DNA of 64,000 bases from Crossiella sp. S99.2 (GTDB lineage Bacteria; Actinomycetota; Actinomycetes; Mycobacteriales; Pseudonocardiaceae): positions 62,001 through 126,000 of the forward strand of contig NZ_JALMDK010000017.1 of assembly GCF_023094165.1 (NCBI RefSeq), written 5' to 3'. Shown piece by piece: positions 23,284-31,540 of this stretch. How positions within the stretch are numbered: the first letter of the stretch is position 1; every line of letters starts with the position of its first letter. A model generated the notes under the pieces. That model was given only the letters and a program-made list of their open reading frames with translations, was not told the origin of the DNA and searched no databases. Made by a program: the position numbers and the translations under genes.

Positions 23284-24029
23284 ACCGCCACCTTCCGCTC
23301 GTTCATCGCGTGGACCAGGAAACTGGCCACCTCACCCGGGGTGGTGCCGCGGCCGAAGACCCGGTCCACGCCGAGTTCCTCGGCCATCAGCGGGTCGAAC
23401 CGGGGGCCGCCGGCCACCAGCAGCGGGCGGCGTTCGCCCATGGCCTCGCGGAAGGCGGCGGACATCTCCTGGGTGTTGTGGATGTGCGCGTCCCGCTGGG
23501 TGACCACCTGGGAGATCAGCACCGCGTCGGCCTTCTCCGCGCGGGCGCGCTTGACCAGGTCGGGCACGGTGACCTGGGCGCCCAGGTTGATCACGCGCAG
23601 TTCCCGGTAGTACTCCAGGCCCTTCTCGCCGGCGAAGCCCTTGATGTTGAGGATGGCGTCGATGCCCACGGTGTGCGCGTCGGTGCCGATGCAGGCGCCG
23701 ACCACGGTCAGCTTGCGGCGCAACCGTTTCTTCACCGTCGCGTTGACGTCGGCGGGGGTGAGCAGCGGGTACTCGCGTTCGACCACCTGCACGGCGTCCA
23801 GGTCGATGATGTGCTGCACCGAGCCGTAGACCACCACGAAGGTGAAGTCCGCGCCGATGGGGTTGGAGTGGACCACCATGGCCGGGTCCATGCCCATCTT
23901 GTTGGCCAGCTGCTGGGCGGCGCCCTCGGCGCGCGGGCCGTGCGGGACGGGCAGGGTGAAGGACATCTGCACCATGCCGTCGCCGGTGGTGTCCCCGTAG
24001 GGGCGGACGTGCCGCTTCTCGCCGCTCAT
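23280..24029 (-). CDS. kamE: Lysine 5,6-aminomutase, beta (cobalamin-binding) subunit
   Basis: 249 residues. The C-terminal part shows the base-off cobalamin motif as DAHTVGIDAI, followed by VINLGAQVTVPDLVKRARAEKADAVLISQVVTQRD and LLVAGGPRFDPLMAEELGVDRVFG, a B12 Rossmann domain. The N-terminal domain (GDGMVQMSFTLPVPHGPRAEGAAQQLANKMG) is specific for the aminomutase. With KamD it moves the terminal amino group of beta-lysine from C6 to C5 using adenosylcobalamin and PLP. Start and stop overlap the neighbours by four bases each. Confidence 0.93.
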   Translation of the reverse strand: MSGEKRHVRPYGDTTGDGMVQMSFTLPVPHGPRAEGAAQQLANKMGMDPAMVVHSNPIGADFTFVVVYGSVQHIIDLDAVQVVEREYPLLTPADVNATVKKRLRRKLTVVGACIGTDAHTVGIDAILNIKGFAGEKGLEYYRELRVINLGAQVTVPDLVKRARAEKADAVLISQVVTQRDAHIHNTQEMSAAFREAMGERRPLLVAGGPRFDPLMAEELGVDRVFGRGTTPGEVASFLVHAMNERKVAV

Positions 24030-25609
24030 CGGTCGCTCCCCTCGTCCAGCAGGTCACTGGCCGGGTTGACGTAGCCGTCGGCCTTCTCGATCACGCCGTC
24101 GGCGCCCTTGCCGCCCTCCGGCGGACGTTTCATCAACCCGAAGGTGCCGTGCGCGATCGCGGTGAGCAGGCCGTCGTCGACGATGCGTTCCAGCAGGTCG
24201 ACCGCTTCGCCGAGGACCTGGTTGGCGCGCTTGACGATGAAGCCGTCCGGGGCCGGCCGGAAGTCCTCGGCCAGCCGGCCGGCCGCGTTGAGCACGTAGC
24301 GCACGTTGGCCAGGGCCAGGTCGCGGTCGGAGAGCCACGGGGTCACCACGGCCTCAGTCATCATGCCCACCAACAGAATGCTCTGCCCGGTGAGCACCCC
24401 GGCCAGGTTGAAGAAGCCGTCCAGGAGGTGGCCGCGGAAGACGTCGCCGGTCATGTGCTTGGTGGGCGGCATCCACTTCAGCGGCGCGTCCGGGAACAGC
24501 TCGCGGGCCAGCAGGGCGTGCGAGAGTTCCATCCGGAAGGAGTCCGGCAGCTCCGGGTTGATCTCGAAGGCGTGGCCGAGGCCCAGCAGCTCATCGGGCA
24601 GTCCGGCCTCGTGCGCGAAATGCTCGTTGAGCAGCTGGGACACCGTGACCGTGTGCGCGGCCTCGACCGCGTCGGCGGTGGTGAGGTAGTTGTCCTCGCC
24701 GGTGTTGATGATGATCCCGGCGCGCGCGTGCACCTGGCGGGAGAACCGTTGGTCCACAAAGGTTCTGATCGGGTTGATATCGCGGAACAGGATGCCGTAC
24801 ATGCAGTCGTTGAGCATCATGTCCAGGCGTTCCAGCCCGCCCAGCACCGCGATCTCGGGCATGCACAGGCCGGAGGCGTAGTTGGTCAGCCGCACGTAGC
24901 GGCCGACCTCCTTGCTGACCTCGTCCAGCGCGGCCCGCATGATGCGGAAATTCTCTTGCGTGGCATAGGTTCCAGCGAACCCGTGGTGCGTCGCGCCCTC
25001 CGGCACATAGTCCAGAAGGGACTGTCCGGTGGAGCGGATCACCGCGATCACATCGGCTCCGGCGCGGGCGGCGTTGCAGGCCTGCACCACGTCCTCGTCG
25101 ATGTCGCCGGTGGCCACGATCAGGTAGATCCACGGCCGCTGCGCCGGATCGCCGATGCGGTCCACGAGTTTGGCTCGCTGGGCGCGGTTGCGGTCGATCC
25201 GCCGCATGCCCTTGGCCACGGCCACCCGCGCGGTCTTGGCCGCCCGCTCGGCCGCTTTACCGGTGGGCACGGTGAAGGTGATCTGCCCGGCCGCGGTGGC
25301 CTCGGCCAGCTCGGTCAGGTCGCTGAAACCGTGTTCCCGCAAGGCATGGAAGACCGGCAGCACCGAGCCGTGCGCCAGGCCGCACTGCTCGCGCACGGTG
25401 TCCACCACCCGGTTCACCCAGGGCACATCGCCCGCCCGGTGCGTGGTGTCCGCGCCGGTGATCCCGGCCAGGCGCAGGGTGGCGCGTTCCACCGCGACCG
25501 TGGTGTGCGCCTTGGCCAGGGTCACCACCGGCAACGCGGCCTCGGCCGCCAGCCGCCGTGCCCGTGCGACGACCTCGGCGTCGAGGTCGAGCATTGTCTC
25601 CCGGCTCAC
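24026..25609 (-). CDS. kamD: Lysine 5,6-aminomutase, alpha subunit
   Basis: 527 residues from the GTG at 25609, with GGAGG seven bases upstream and a GTGA overlap with the amidohydrolase stop. Typical stretches are IRSTGQSLLDYVPEGATHHGFAGTYATQENFRIMRAALDE, RLTNYASGLCMPEIAVLGGLERLDMMLNDCMYGILFRDINP, and HARAGIIINTGEDNYLTTADAVEAAHTVTVSQLLNEHFA. It forms the PLP/B12-dependent 5,6-aminomutase with KamE and acts on beta-lysine or D-lysine. The family is mostly known from anaerobes; here it is in an aerobic-type actinomycete. Confidence 0.94.
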   Translation of the reverse strand: MSRETMLDLDAEVVARARRLAAEAALPVVTLAKAHTTVAVERATLRLAGITGADTTHRAGDVPWVNRVVDTVREQCGLAHGSVLPVFHALREHGFSDLTELAEATAAGQITFTVPTGKAAERAAKTARVAVAKGMRRIDRNRAQRAKLVDRIGDPAQRPWIYLIVATGDIDEDVVQACNAARAGADVIAVIRSTGQSLLDYVPEGATHHGFAGTYATQENFRIMRAALDEVSKEVGRYVRLTNYASGLCMPEIAVLGGLERLDMMLNDCMYGILFRDINPIRTFVDQRFSRQVHARAGIIINTGEDNYLTTADAVEAAHTVTVSQLLNEHFAHEAGLPDELLGLGHAFEINPELPDSFRMELSHALLARELFPDAPLKWMPPTKHMTGDVFRGHLLDGFFNLAGVLTGQSILLVGMMTEAVVTPWLSDRDLALANVRYVLNAAGRLAEDFRPAPDGFIVKRANQVLGEAVDLLERIVDDGLLTAIAHGTFGLMKRPPEGGKGADGVIEKADGYVNPASDLLDEGSDR

Positions 25610-27246
25610 CGGCGGTCCTCCTCGATGTGGTGGATGGTGCGCCCGCGCAGCACGGTGCGCAGGCAACGCGGCAGTCCGGCCCCGGCGTCCAGGCGAGGCA
25701 GGGCAGGCACCCGGGAGCGCGGGTCGGTGGACCAGCGTTGCACCTTCTCATCGGGTGCGGCCACCACCAGCTCACCCGCCGCCCACACCGCGTAGGTGGC
25801 CGGCGCGCCGGGCTGCAGGGTGCCGCTGACGCCGTCCTGGATGCCCGCGGCCCGCCAGCCGCCACGGGTGTGCGCGGTGAAGGCGGCCCGCGGTGAGATG
25901 CCCAGGCCCTCGGTGCGGTGGTACACGGCGGCGCGCACGGTCGCCCACGGATCCACCGGCGTGACCGGCACATCGGAGCCGAAGGCCAGCACCATGCCCG
26001 CCGCGGCGACGGTGGCGAACGGGTTGAGCTGGGCGCCGCGGGGCAAGCCGAGGCGCTGGGCGTAGGCGCGATCGGTGCCGCCCCAGGCGTCGTCGAACAG
26101 CGGCTGCATGGAGGCGATCACACCCCACCCGGCCAGCCGCGCGGCCTGTTCCGCGGTGACCATCTCCAGGTGCTCCAGGCGGTGGTGCCGGGCGGCCAGC
26201 GCGGCCGCGCCGACCACGTTCTCCGCCTTGGCGAAGCCCGCCACCACCTGGGCCACCGCCCGGTCGCCGATGACGTGGAAGCCGCCCTGCACCCCGGCCC
26301 TGGTGCAGGCGATGAGGTGCTCGGCGACCGCGTCCGCGTCCAGGTAGAGCGCGCCGGAGGTGCTGGGGTCGTCGGTGTAGGGCTCGCACAGCGCGGCGGT
26401 GCGCGAGCCGAGCGCGCCGTCCACGAACAGGTCCCCGGCCACCCCGGTGGCGCCGAGTTCCTTGGCCACGGCCAGGCCGCCTGCCTCGCCCCAGTAGCCG
26501 AAGACCTGCGGCACGTCCCCGGTGGCGGACAGCCGCAGCAGGTCGGTGAGGTCCTCGGGGCTGGAGATGTCCGGTCCGGCGCACTCGTGCACCGCGGCCA
26601 CCCCGAGACTCGCCGCGTGCGTGAGGAAGAGCCGCTGGGCTTCCTGCCGCTGGGCGGCGGTCAGCGATTCCTTGGCCGCCCGGCGCACGTGGTGGTGTGC
26701 CGCGCGGGCCAGCGGGCCCTGTTCGGACCAGCCGTCGGCGTCCCTGGCTCCCGGGGCGCGGTGCAGCAGCGCGGTGGTGACCAGGGCGGAGTGCACGTCG
26801 ATCCGGGACAGGTAGACGGGCGCGCCACCGGCGGCCTCGTCCAGTTCGGCGCGGGTCGGCGGGCGGCCCTCGGCCCAGTTGACCTCCTCCCAGCCGTGCC
26901 CCCAGATCAGCACGCCAGGATGCTCGGCCGCGTAGGCGCGGACCAGGTCCAGGCACTCGCGCAGGGTGCGGCAGCCGGTGAGGTCCAGGCCGCTGTAGAG
27001 CAGTCCGGCCGAGGTGGCGTGCACGTGCGCGTCCACGAAGGCGGGCGCGACGAACGCGCCGTCCAGGTCGATGATCTCCGCGTCCGGGTGCAGGGCGCGA
27101 CCGACCGAGTCCTGCCCGACCCACACCACGATGCCGTCGGCGACGGCCATGGCGGTGGCATCGGGCGCGGCAGGCGAGTGCACGCGGCCATTGAGCAGCA
27201 GCGTCGTGGTGGCGGTGGCGGGGTTCGGGGGGCTCATGGTGCTCAC
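25606..27246 (-). CDS. Amidohydrolase (YtcJ-like) embedded in the lysine operon
   Basis: 546 residues from the GTG at 27246, overlapping the kdd stop by four bases; an ATG at 27237 is an alternative. It shows the amidohydrolase-3 pattern: FVDAHVHATSAGLLYSGLDLTGC (HxH metal site), GHGWEEVNWAEGRPPTRAELD, FHVIGDRAVAQVV, HHRLEHLEM and AFGSDVPVTPVDPW. Such enzymes hydrolyse amides or imines with metal help. Its four-base overlaps on both sides mean it is co-translated with kdd and kamD. It stands where a kce gene would be expected, but it is not of the Kce (DUF849) family. Its role in the pathway is unknown. Confidence 0.85.
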   Translation of the reverse strand: MSTMSPPNPATATTTLLLNGRVHSPAAPDATAMAVADGIVVWVGQDSVGRALHPDAEIIDLDGAFVAPAFVDAHVHATSAGLLYSGLDLTGCRTLRECLDLVRAYAAEHPGVLIWGHGWEEVNWAEGRPPTRAELDEAAGGAPVYLSRIDVHSALVTTALLHRAPGARDADGWSEQGPLARAAHHHVRRAAKESLTAAQRQEAQRLFLTHAASLGVAAVHECAGPDISSPEDLTDLLRLSATGDVPQVFGYWGEAGGLAVAKELGATGVAGDLFVDGALGSRTAALCEPYTDDPSTSGALYLDADAVAEHLIACTRAGVQGGFHVIGDRAVAQVVAGFAKAENVVGAAALAARHHRLEHLEMVTAEQAARLAGWGVIASMQPLFDDAWGGTDRAYAQRLGLPRGAQLNPFATVAAAGMVLAFGSDVPVTPVDPWATVRAAVYHRTEGLGISPRAAFTAHTRGGWRAAGIQDGVSGTLQPGAPATYAVWAAGELVVAAPDEKVQRWSTDPRSRVPALPRLDAGAGLPRCLRTVLRGRTIHHIEEDRR

Positions 27247-28298
27247 ACCGGCGAAGTCTGCCGTTCGCGGGCCTCGAACATCATCCGGACCCCCGGCTCG
27301 GCGCGCAGCAGGTCCAGGGCGAAGTCGGCGTGCCCCGGCACGTACCCGTTGCCGACCAGCATCTCCACATCGGCGGCCAGGCCCTCCGCGCCCAGTGCGG
27401 CGGCGCTGAAGGAGGTGGCCATGGAGAAGAAGATCACCGTGCCGCCGTCGGCGGTGGCCAGCACGGCCCCGTGCTCGCAGCCCGGCACGTCCACGCACAC
27501 CACGGTGACGTCGACCTGCTCGCCAACGGCCTCGCCGACCGCGACCGGGTTCCGGGCGTCGGCGAGCACCACCTCATCGGCGATCCCGGCGGCCCGCACG
27601 GATGCGGCCTCCGCCTCGGTCGGCACCAGCGCCACCAGCCGTCCCGCCCCGGCCCGACGTGCCGCGACCAGCGACAACGACCCGGACTTGCCACCGCCAC
27701 CGAGCACACACACGGTGGCCGGGCGGCCCCGTTCGGCGTTCTTGCGGCGCACGATCCGGTCGGTCAGCGCGGGCGCGCCGCACACGTCCAGCACGGACAG
27801 CGCCAGGGATTCCGGCAGGTCAGCGGGCAGCACGGCGGCGATCGAACGCCCGAACAGCACCGCGGTCCCCCGGCAGGGCACCTGCTCCCCCGCCCCGTCC
27901 CAGCCGGCCAGCCCATCGGTGATGACCAGCGGCGTCAGGCTCAACGAGACCAGCGTGGCCACCCGGTCCCCCGGCTTGAGACCCAGCGGCGAGTCCGGTC
28001 CGACCGCGCGTACGGTGCCCATGAGCATGCCGCCGGACCCGGTCACCGGGTTCTGCATCTTGCCGCGCTCGGCCACGATGTCCAGCACTGCTTTCCGCAG
28101 GTCAGCGGCGTCCGGGTGGGCTTCGCGCAGCTGGCGGTAGGAGGCGGCGTCCAGGTTGAGCCGCTCGACGTCGATCACGACCTCGGCCGGACCGGGCGTC
28201 GGATCGGGGTCAAGCCGCCACGCCTGCTGGGGCAGCACCCCGGCCGGCTCGATCACGCGGTGCAAACCGTACGGCGACGAACCACCACGCTCCGTCAC
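27243..28298 (-). CDS. kdd: L-erythro-3,5-diaminohexanoate dehydrogenase
   Basis: 351 residues from the GTG at 28298, preceded by GGAGG at five bases. The N-terminal GroES-like part includes GRVATLVSLSLTPLVITDG-like text (GDRVATLVSLSLTPLVITDG). The Rossmann segment is VCVLGGGGKSGSLSLVAARRAGAGRLVALV, and VTVVCVDVPGCEHGAVLATADGGTVIFFSMATSFSAAALGAEGL is characteristic of Kdd. It oxidises and deaminates 3,5-diaminohexanoate to 5-amino-3-oxohexanoate. It is the first gene of the leftward operon, divergent from kamA. Confidence 0.92.
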   Translation of the reverse strand: MTERGGSSPYGLHRVIEPAGVLPQQAWRLDPDPTPGPAEVVIDVERLNLDAASYRQLREAHPDAADLRKAVLDIVAERGKMQNPVTGSGGMLMGTVRAVGPDSPLGLKPGDRVATLVSLSLTPLVITDGLAGWDGAGEQVPCRGTAVLFGRSIAAVLPADLPESLALSVLDVCGAPALTDRIVRRKNAERGRPATVCVLGGGGKSGSLSLVAARRAGAGRLVALVPTEAEAASVRAAGIADEVVLADARNPVAVGEAVGEQVDVTVVCVDVPGCEHGAVLATADGGTVIFFSMATSFSAAALGAEGLAADVEMLVGNGYVPGHADFALDLLRAEPGVRMMFEARERQTSPV

Positions 28299-28314
28299 AG
28301 TCACCTCCGGAAGA

Positions 28315-28354
28315 TTTACGTCAGCCTTGCGCTCTGGCAGCATATCTTTACGTC
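28315..28354. promoter_or_regulatory. Candidate operator: TTTACGTC direct repeat between kdd and kamA
   Basis: TTTACGTC occurs at 28315-28322 and 28347-28354, 32 bp apart (three helical turns), in the 78-bp gap shared by two divergent lysine-catabolic transcripts. The second copy is 23 bp before the kamA start. The regulator is not adjacent and not identified. Confidence 0.5.
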
Positions 28355-28376
28355 TTCCTGAGGGCGAGGAGTACTT

Positions 28377-29780
28377 ATGACTGCGGTTCACGAGGTTGCG
28401 TCGGTGTCCGAGGCGCTCGAACACGCTGCTCGGCAGCCATACACCTATGTCCGGAAGGAGCTGGTCGAACCCGACTGGCGACGCTTCCCAGGATGGCGTG
28501 CGGTGACCGAGGCGCAGTGGCGCGACGCGCAGTGGCAGCGGGTGAACTGCGTGAAGAACGCCAAGCAGCTGCGCAAGGTGATGGGCGAACTGCTCTCCGA
28601 GGACTTCTACGCGGACCTCGACGCCGACCAGCAGCGCATGGCCACCATGTCGATGCTGATCCCACCGCAGATGATCAACACCATGGTCCCCGAGGGCGCG
28701 GCCCCTGGCGCGGAGTTCACCAAGGCCTTCCTGGCCGACCCGGTGCGCAACTACATGATGCCGGTGGCCAGCGACCGCCTGCGCGAGTGGACCAGTCACC
28801 CGCACAGCAGCCGCGACTCGCTGCACGAGGCGGAGATGTGGGTCGTCGAGGGGCTGACCCACCGCTACCCCACCAAGGTGCTCGCGGAGATGCTCTCCAC
28901 CTGCCCGCAGTACTGCGGCCACTGCACCCGGATGGACCTGGTCGGCAACTCAACCCCGTTGGTGGATAAGCACAAACTGTCCCTCAAACCGGTCGACCGG
29001 CAAGACCAGATGATCGACTACCTCAAACGCACCCCCGGCGTCCGCGACGTCGTGGTCTCCGGCGGCGACGTGGCCAACGTCCCGTGGCCGCAACTGGAAT
29101 CCTTCCTGATGCGCCTGCTGGACATCCCCACCGTCCGCGACATCCGCCTGGCTACCAAGGCCCTGGCCGGCCTCCCCCAGCACTGGCTCCAGCCCAAGGT
29201 CGTCGAGGGCCTGGAACGCGTGGCCCGCACCGCCCGCCGCCGCGGCGTCAACCTGGCCATCCACACCCACGTCAACCACGCCCAGTCCGTGACCCCCCTG
29301 GTCGCCGAGGCCGCCCGCACGGCGATGGAGGTCGGCATCCGCGACGTCCGCAACCAGGGCGTGCTGATGCGCGGCGTCAACGCGACCCCGGACGCGTTGC
29401 TGGACCTGTGTTTCGCGCTGCAGGGCGAGGCGAACATCCTGCCGTACTACTTCTACATGTGCGACATGATCCCCAACGCCGAGCACTGGCGGGTCGCGGT
29501 GTGGGAGGCGATGGAGTTGCAGCACGCGATCATGGGGTACCTGCCCGGGTACGCGACGCCGCGGATCGTGTGCGATGTGCCGTATGTGGGGAAGCGGTGG
29601 GTGCACCAGATCTCGGAGTACGACCGGGAGCGCGGAATCTCTTACTGGACAAAGAACTACCGCACCGGGATCGAGCTACAGGACGCCGAGGCTTTGGACC
29701 GGCGGTACCCGTACTACGACCCGATCACCAGCCTGCCGGAGACCGGCAAGCAGTGGTGGGCCGAACACCAGAACGACTGA
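28377..29780 (+). CDS. kamA: Lysine 2,3-aminomutase (radical SAM)
   Basis: 467 residues; the ATG at 28377 has GAGGAG upstream. The radical SAM cluster motif is CPQYCGHC (CxxxCxxC). Other features are VVVSGGDVANVPW, IRLATKALAGLPQHWLQP, VNLAIHTHVNHAQSVTPLVAEAARTAMEVGIRDVRNQGVLMRGVN, and a C-terminal PLP-type region with YYFYMCDMIPNAEHWRV and VCDVPYVGKRWVHQISEYD. It converts L-lysine to L-beta-lysine using SAM, a 4Fe-4S cluster and PLP, which is the first step of the pathway. The protein carries extra N-terminal residues compared with clostridial KamA. A terminator follows at 29788. Confidence 0.94.
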   Translation: MTAVHEVASVSEALEHAARQPYTYVRKELVEPDWRRFPGWRAVTEAQWRDAQWQRVNCVKNAKQLRKVMGELLSEDFYADLDADQQRMATMSMLIPPQMINTMVPEGAAPGAEFTKAFLADPVRNYMMPVASDRLREWTSHPHSSRDSLHEAEMWVVEGLTHRYPTKVLAEMLSTCPQYCGHCTRMDLVGNSTPLVDKHKLSLKPVDRQDQMIDYLKRTPGVRDVVVSGGDVANVPWPQLESFLMRLLDIPTVRDIRLATKALAGLPQHWLQPKVVEGLERVARTARRRGVNLAIHTHVNHAQSVTPLVAEAARTAMEVGIRDVRNQGVLMRGVNATPDALLDLCFALQGEANILPYYFYMCDMIPNAEHWRVAVWEAMELQHAIMGYLPGYATPRIVCDVPYVGKRWVHQISEYDRERGISYWTKNYRTGIELQDAEALDRRYPYYDPITSLPETGKQWWAEHQND

Positions 29781-29787
29781 GAACGGC

Positions 29788-29824
29788 GGTCGCTTCGAGC
29801 CTCGTGACGGGGCTCGAAGCGACC
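29788..29824 (+). terminator. Terminator after kamA
   Basis: A perfect 14-bp stem, GGTCGCTTCGAGCC at 29788-29801 and its complement at 29811-29824, with a 9-base loop, placed 7 bp after the kamA stop. There is no strong T-run. Confidence 0.8.
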
Positions 29825-29909
29825 CGTTCCGGCCAGCTCGGACTCGTTCCACCACCCGATCACCTCGCTGCCGCACACCGGTCGTCAGCTCGTCACCGCG
29901 GCCGGCGCC

Positions 29910-30296
29910 TCAGCCGTTCATGGCCTCCTGCTTGATGCGATCGAACTGCGCGCCCATGGCCTCGGACAGCGCCTGGGCGGCGGAGAGCGGGCGCACCATC
30001 ACGGTCAGCTGGTCGATCAGACCGTGCTCGTCCAGGTGCAGGAAATCGCAGCCCTCCACCTGGGTCTCGCCGATGCGTGCCTGGAAGACCAGGGCGTGGT
30101 CGCGGTCGCCGCCGATCTCGCGGACGTAGCGGAAGTCCTCGAACGTCCGCAGCACTCCCCGCAGGATCGCCGCCGTGATCGGCTTGCCCTGGTACGGGCG
30201 GAAGGCCACCGGGCTGGTGAACACCACGTTGTCGGCCAGGGTGGCCGCGAGGGCCTCCGGGTCACGGGCTTCGACCGCCGCGCGGAAACTCGTCAT
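29910..30296 (-). CDS. NTF2-like / SnoaL-fold protein
   Basis: 128 residues: MTSFRAAVEARDPEALAATLADNVVFTSPVAFRPYQGKPITAAILRGVL..., then HALVFQARIGETQVEGCDFLHLDEHGLIDQLTVMVRPLSAAQ. This is the cone-shaped NTF2-like fold (nuclear transport factor 2 family) with the usual helix, then 'F.SP' strand, then a final 'I..l.vmvRP' strand. Members can be isomerases, hydrolases or simple binding proteins; no catalytic role can be assigned. It is divergent from the NmrA-like gene. Confidence 0.75.
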   Translation of the reverse strand: MTSFRAAVEARDPEALAATLADNVVFTSPVAFRPYQGKPITAAILRGVLRTFEDFRYVREIGGDRDHALVFQARIGETQVEGCDFLHLDEHGLIDQLTVMVRPLSAAQALSEAMGAQFDRIKQEAMNG

Positions 30297-30400
30297 GACG
30301 GAATTCTAGTCACATCGGTCTCGGAATGGCCCGGCTCAACACCCCGTCCGATGCTCCATCTAGGACACAAGCCGTCCGCATTCGACCCTATGGTTGCCCC

Positions 30401-31288
30401 ATGAGCGAAACGCCGAGGAAGGTCCTGGTCACCGGTGCGACCGGCCTGGTGGGCAGGCACGTGGTCGACCAGCTCCGCCAGGCGGGGGTGTCCCTGCGGG
30501 CGTTGACCCGCAACCCTGCGGCGGCCGGCCTGCCGGCGGGAGTTGAGGTGGTGCGGGGCGATCTGACCGAACCCGCCACGCTCGCGCCCGCCTTCGACGG
30601 GGTGGACCGGCTGTACCTGTTCGCCGTGCCGGAGACCGCTCGCGAGGTCGTCGCGCTGGCCAAGCAGGCGGGCGTGCGCAGGGTGGTCGTCCTGTCCGCC
30701 GCGGCCGTCACCGTCGGCCTGGACACCTACCACCACCCACGAGTGGAGGAGGCGGTGCGGGAGTCCGGTCTGGAGTGGACGATGGTGCGGCCGGGCGAGT
30801 TCATGACGAACATGCTGCCGGTCTGGGCCCCGTCCATCCGGGCCGGACGGGTGGTCCGCTACCCCTTCGCCGACCAGATCGGGGTACCGGTGCACGAGGC
30901 GGACGTGGCGGCCGTCGCCGTCGCGGCACTCCTGGAGGACCGCCACGTCGGCGCGGTCTACACGCTCAGCGGGCCCGCCCAGATCACCTACCGCCAACAG
31001 GTCGAGGCCATCAGCGCGGCCCTGGGCGAGGAGGTCCGCTACCAGGAAGTCACCCGCGAGCACGCCCGTGAGCTGCTCAAGGCACAGGGCGGGACCGCCG
31101 CCGCGAACGCCGACCTGCTGCTCGGGTTCGTGGACTACGGCGGCGCCGAGGGTTCGGGGCAGGATGGAACGTCCGAACAGGACTACTCCGCATTGCTGCG
31201 CCCGTGGCCCGGCGTGCGGGAGGCCACCGGCCGCCCGGCCCGGACCTTCGCGGAGTGGGCCCGCGACCACGTCGCGGACTTCCGCTGA
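30401..31288 (+). CDS. NAD(P)-binding NmrA-like atypical SDR
   Basis: 295 residues. The N-terminal dinucleotide-binding motif is VLVTGATGLVGRHVVDQLRQAG. RALTRNP follows the second strand, and RVVVLSAAAV and WTMVRPGEFMTNMLPVW are typical of the NmrA/azoreductase-like branch. The substrate is unknown; relatives are quinone reductases or redox sensors. Start ATG 30401 begins the homologous region. Confidence 0.8.
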   Translation: MSETPRKVLVTGATGLVGRHVVDQLRQAGVSLRALTRNPAAAGLPAGVEVVRGDLTEPATLAPAFDGVDRLYLFAVPETAREVVALAKQAGVRRVVVLSAAAVTVGLDTYHHPRVEEAVRESGLEWTMVRPGEFMTNMLPVWAPSIRAGRVVRYPFADQIGVPVHEADVAAVAVAALLEDRHVGAVYTLSGPAQITYRQQVEAISAALGEEVRYQEVTREHARELLKAQGGTAAANADLLLGFVDYGGAEGSGQDGTSEQDYSALLRPWPGVREATGRPARTFAEWARDHVADFR

Positions 31289-31303
31289 CACCACGACCCG
31301 GAA

Positions 31304-31540
31304 ATGCGGAACTGGCCGCGGCGGTGGGTGCGGGTGGTGGAGATGGCGCGCACCGGCCGGGCGATCATGGTGCACCAGACCGACAACCAACAGGGCCTGG
31401 CGTTCAGGGGCCACGACCACAACTGGGTTCCGGTGGACTTCGAGGGCATCGACCTCATGCTTCGACCAGTGGCCGGCAACCTCACAGGTCAGGAAGTGTC
31501 GTCCCCGCGCACGCGGGGCTGGTCCGGGGACACCCGGTGA
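31304..31540 (+). pseudogene. cas2: Truncated type I-E Cas2 remnant
   Basis: The readable part RVVEMARTGRAIMVHQTDNQQGLAFRGHDHNWVPVDFEGIDLMLRP corresponds to the C-terminal half of type I-E Cas2 (pattern 'G.A.mvh..d.eQGfaFRthg..W.PvDfdGL.Lm.RP'). The N-terminal half with the metal-binding first strand is missing; upstream DNA belongs to the NmrA-like gene. The last residues of the frame read into a CRISPR-like repeat. No other cas gene is in the window. It is best explained as the scar of a lost CRISPR-Cas locus. Confidence 0.75.
31498..31526 (+). repeat. Single type I-E-like CRISPR repeat
   Basis: A 29-base element that starts GTCGTCCCCGCGC, has the CCCCGCGCACGCGGGG hairpin, and ends CTGGTCCG. 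It closely resembles the 28-29-base repeats of actinobacterial type I-E systems and lies in the same orientation relative to cas2 as in intact loci. Only one copy exists here, with no spacer or leader of normal length, so it is a remnant, not an array. Confidence 0.7.

Noticed and set aside
31498..31526. CRISPR array
   Set aside because: Only one repeat copy is present, with no second repeat within a spacer distance on either side.
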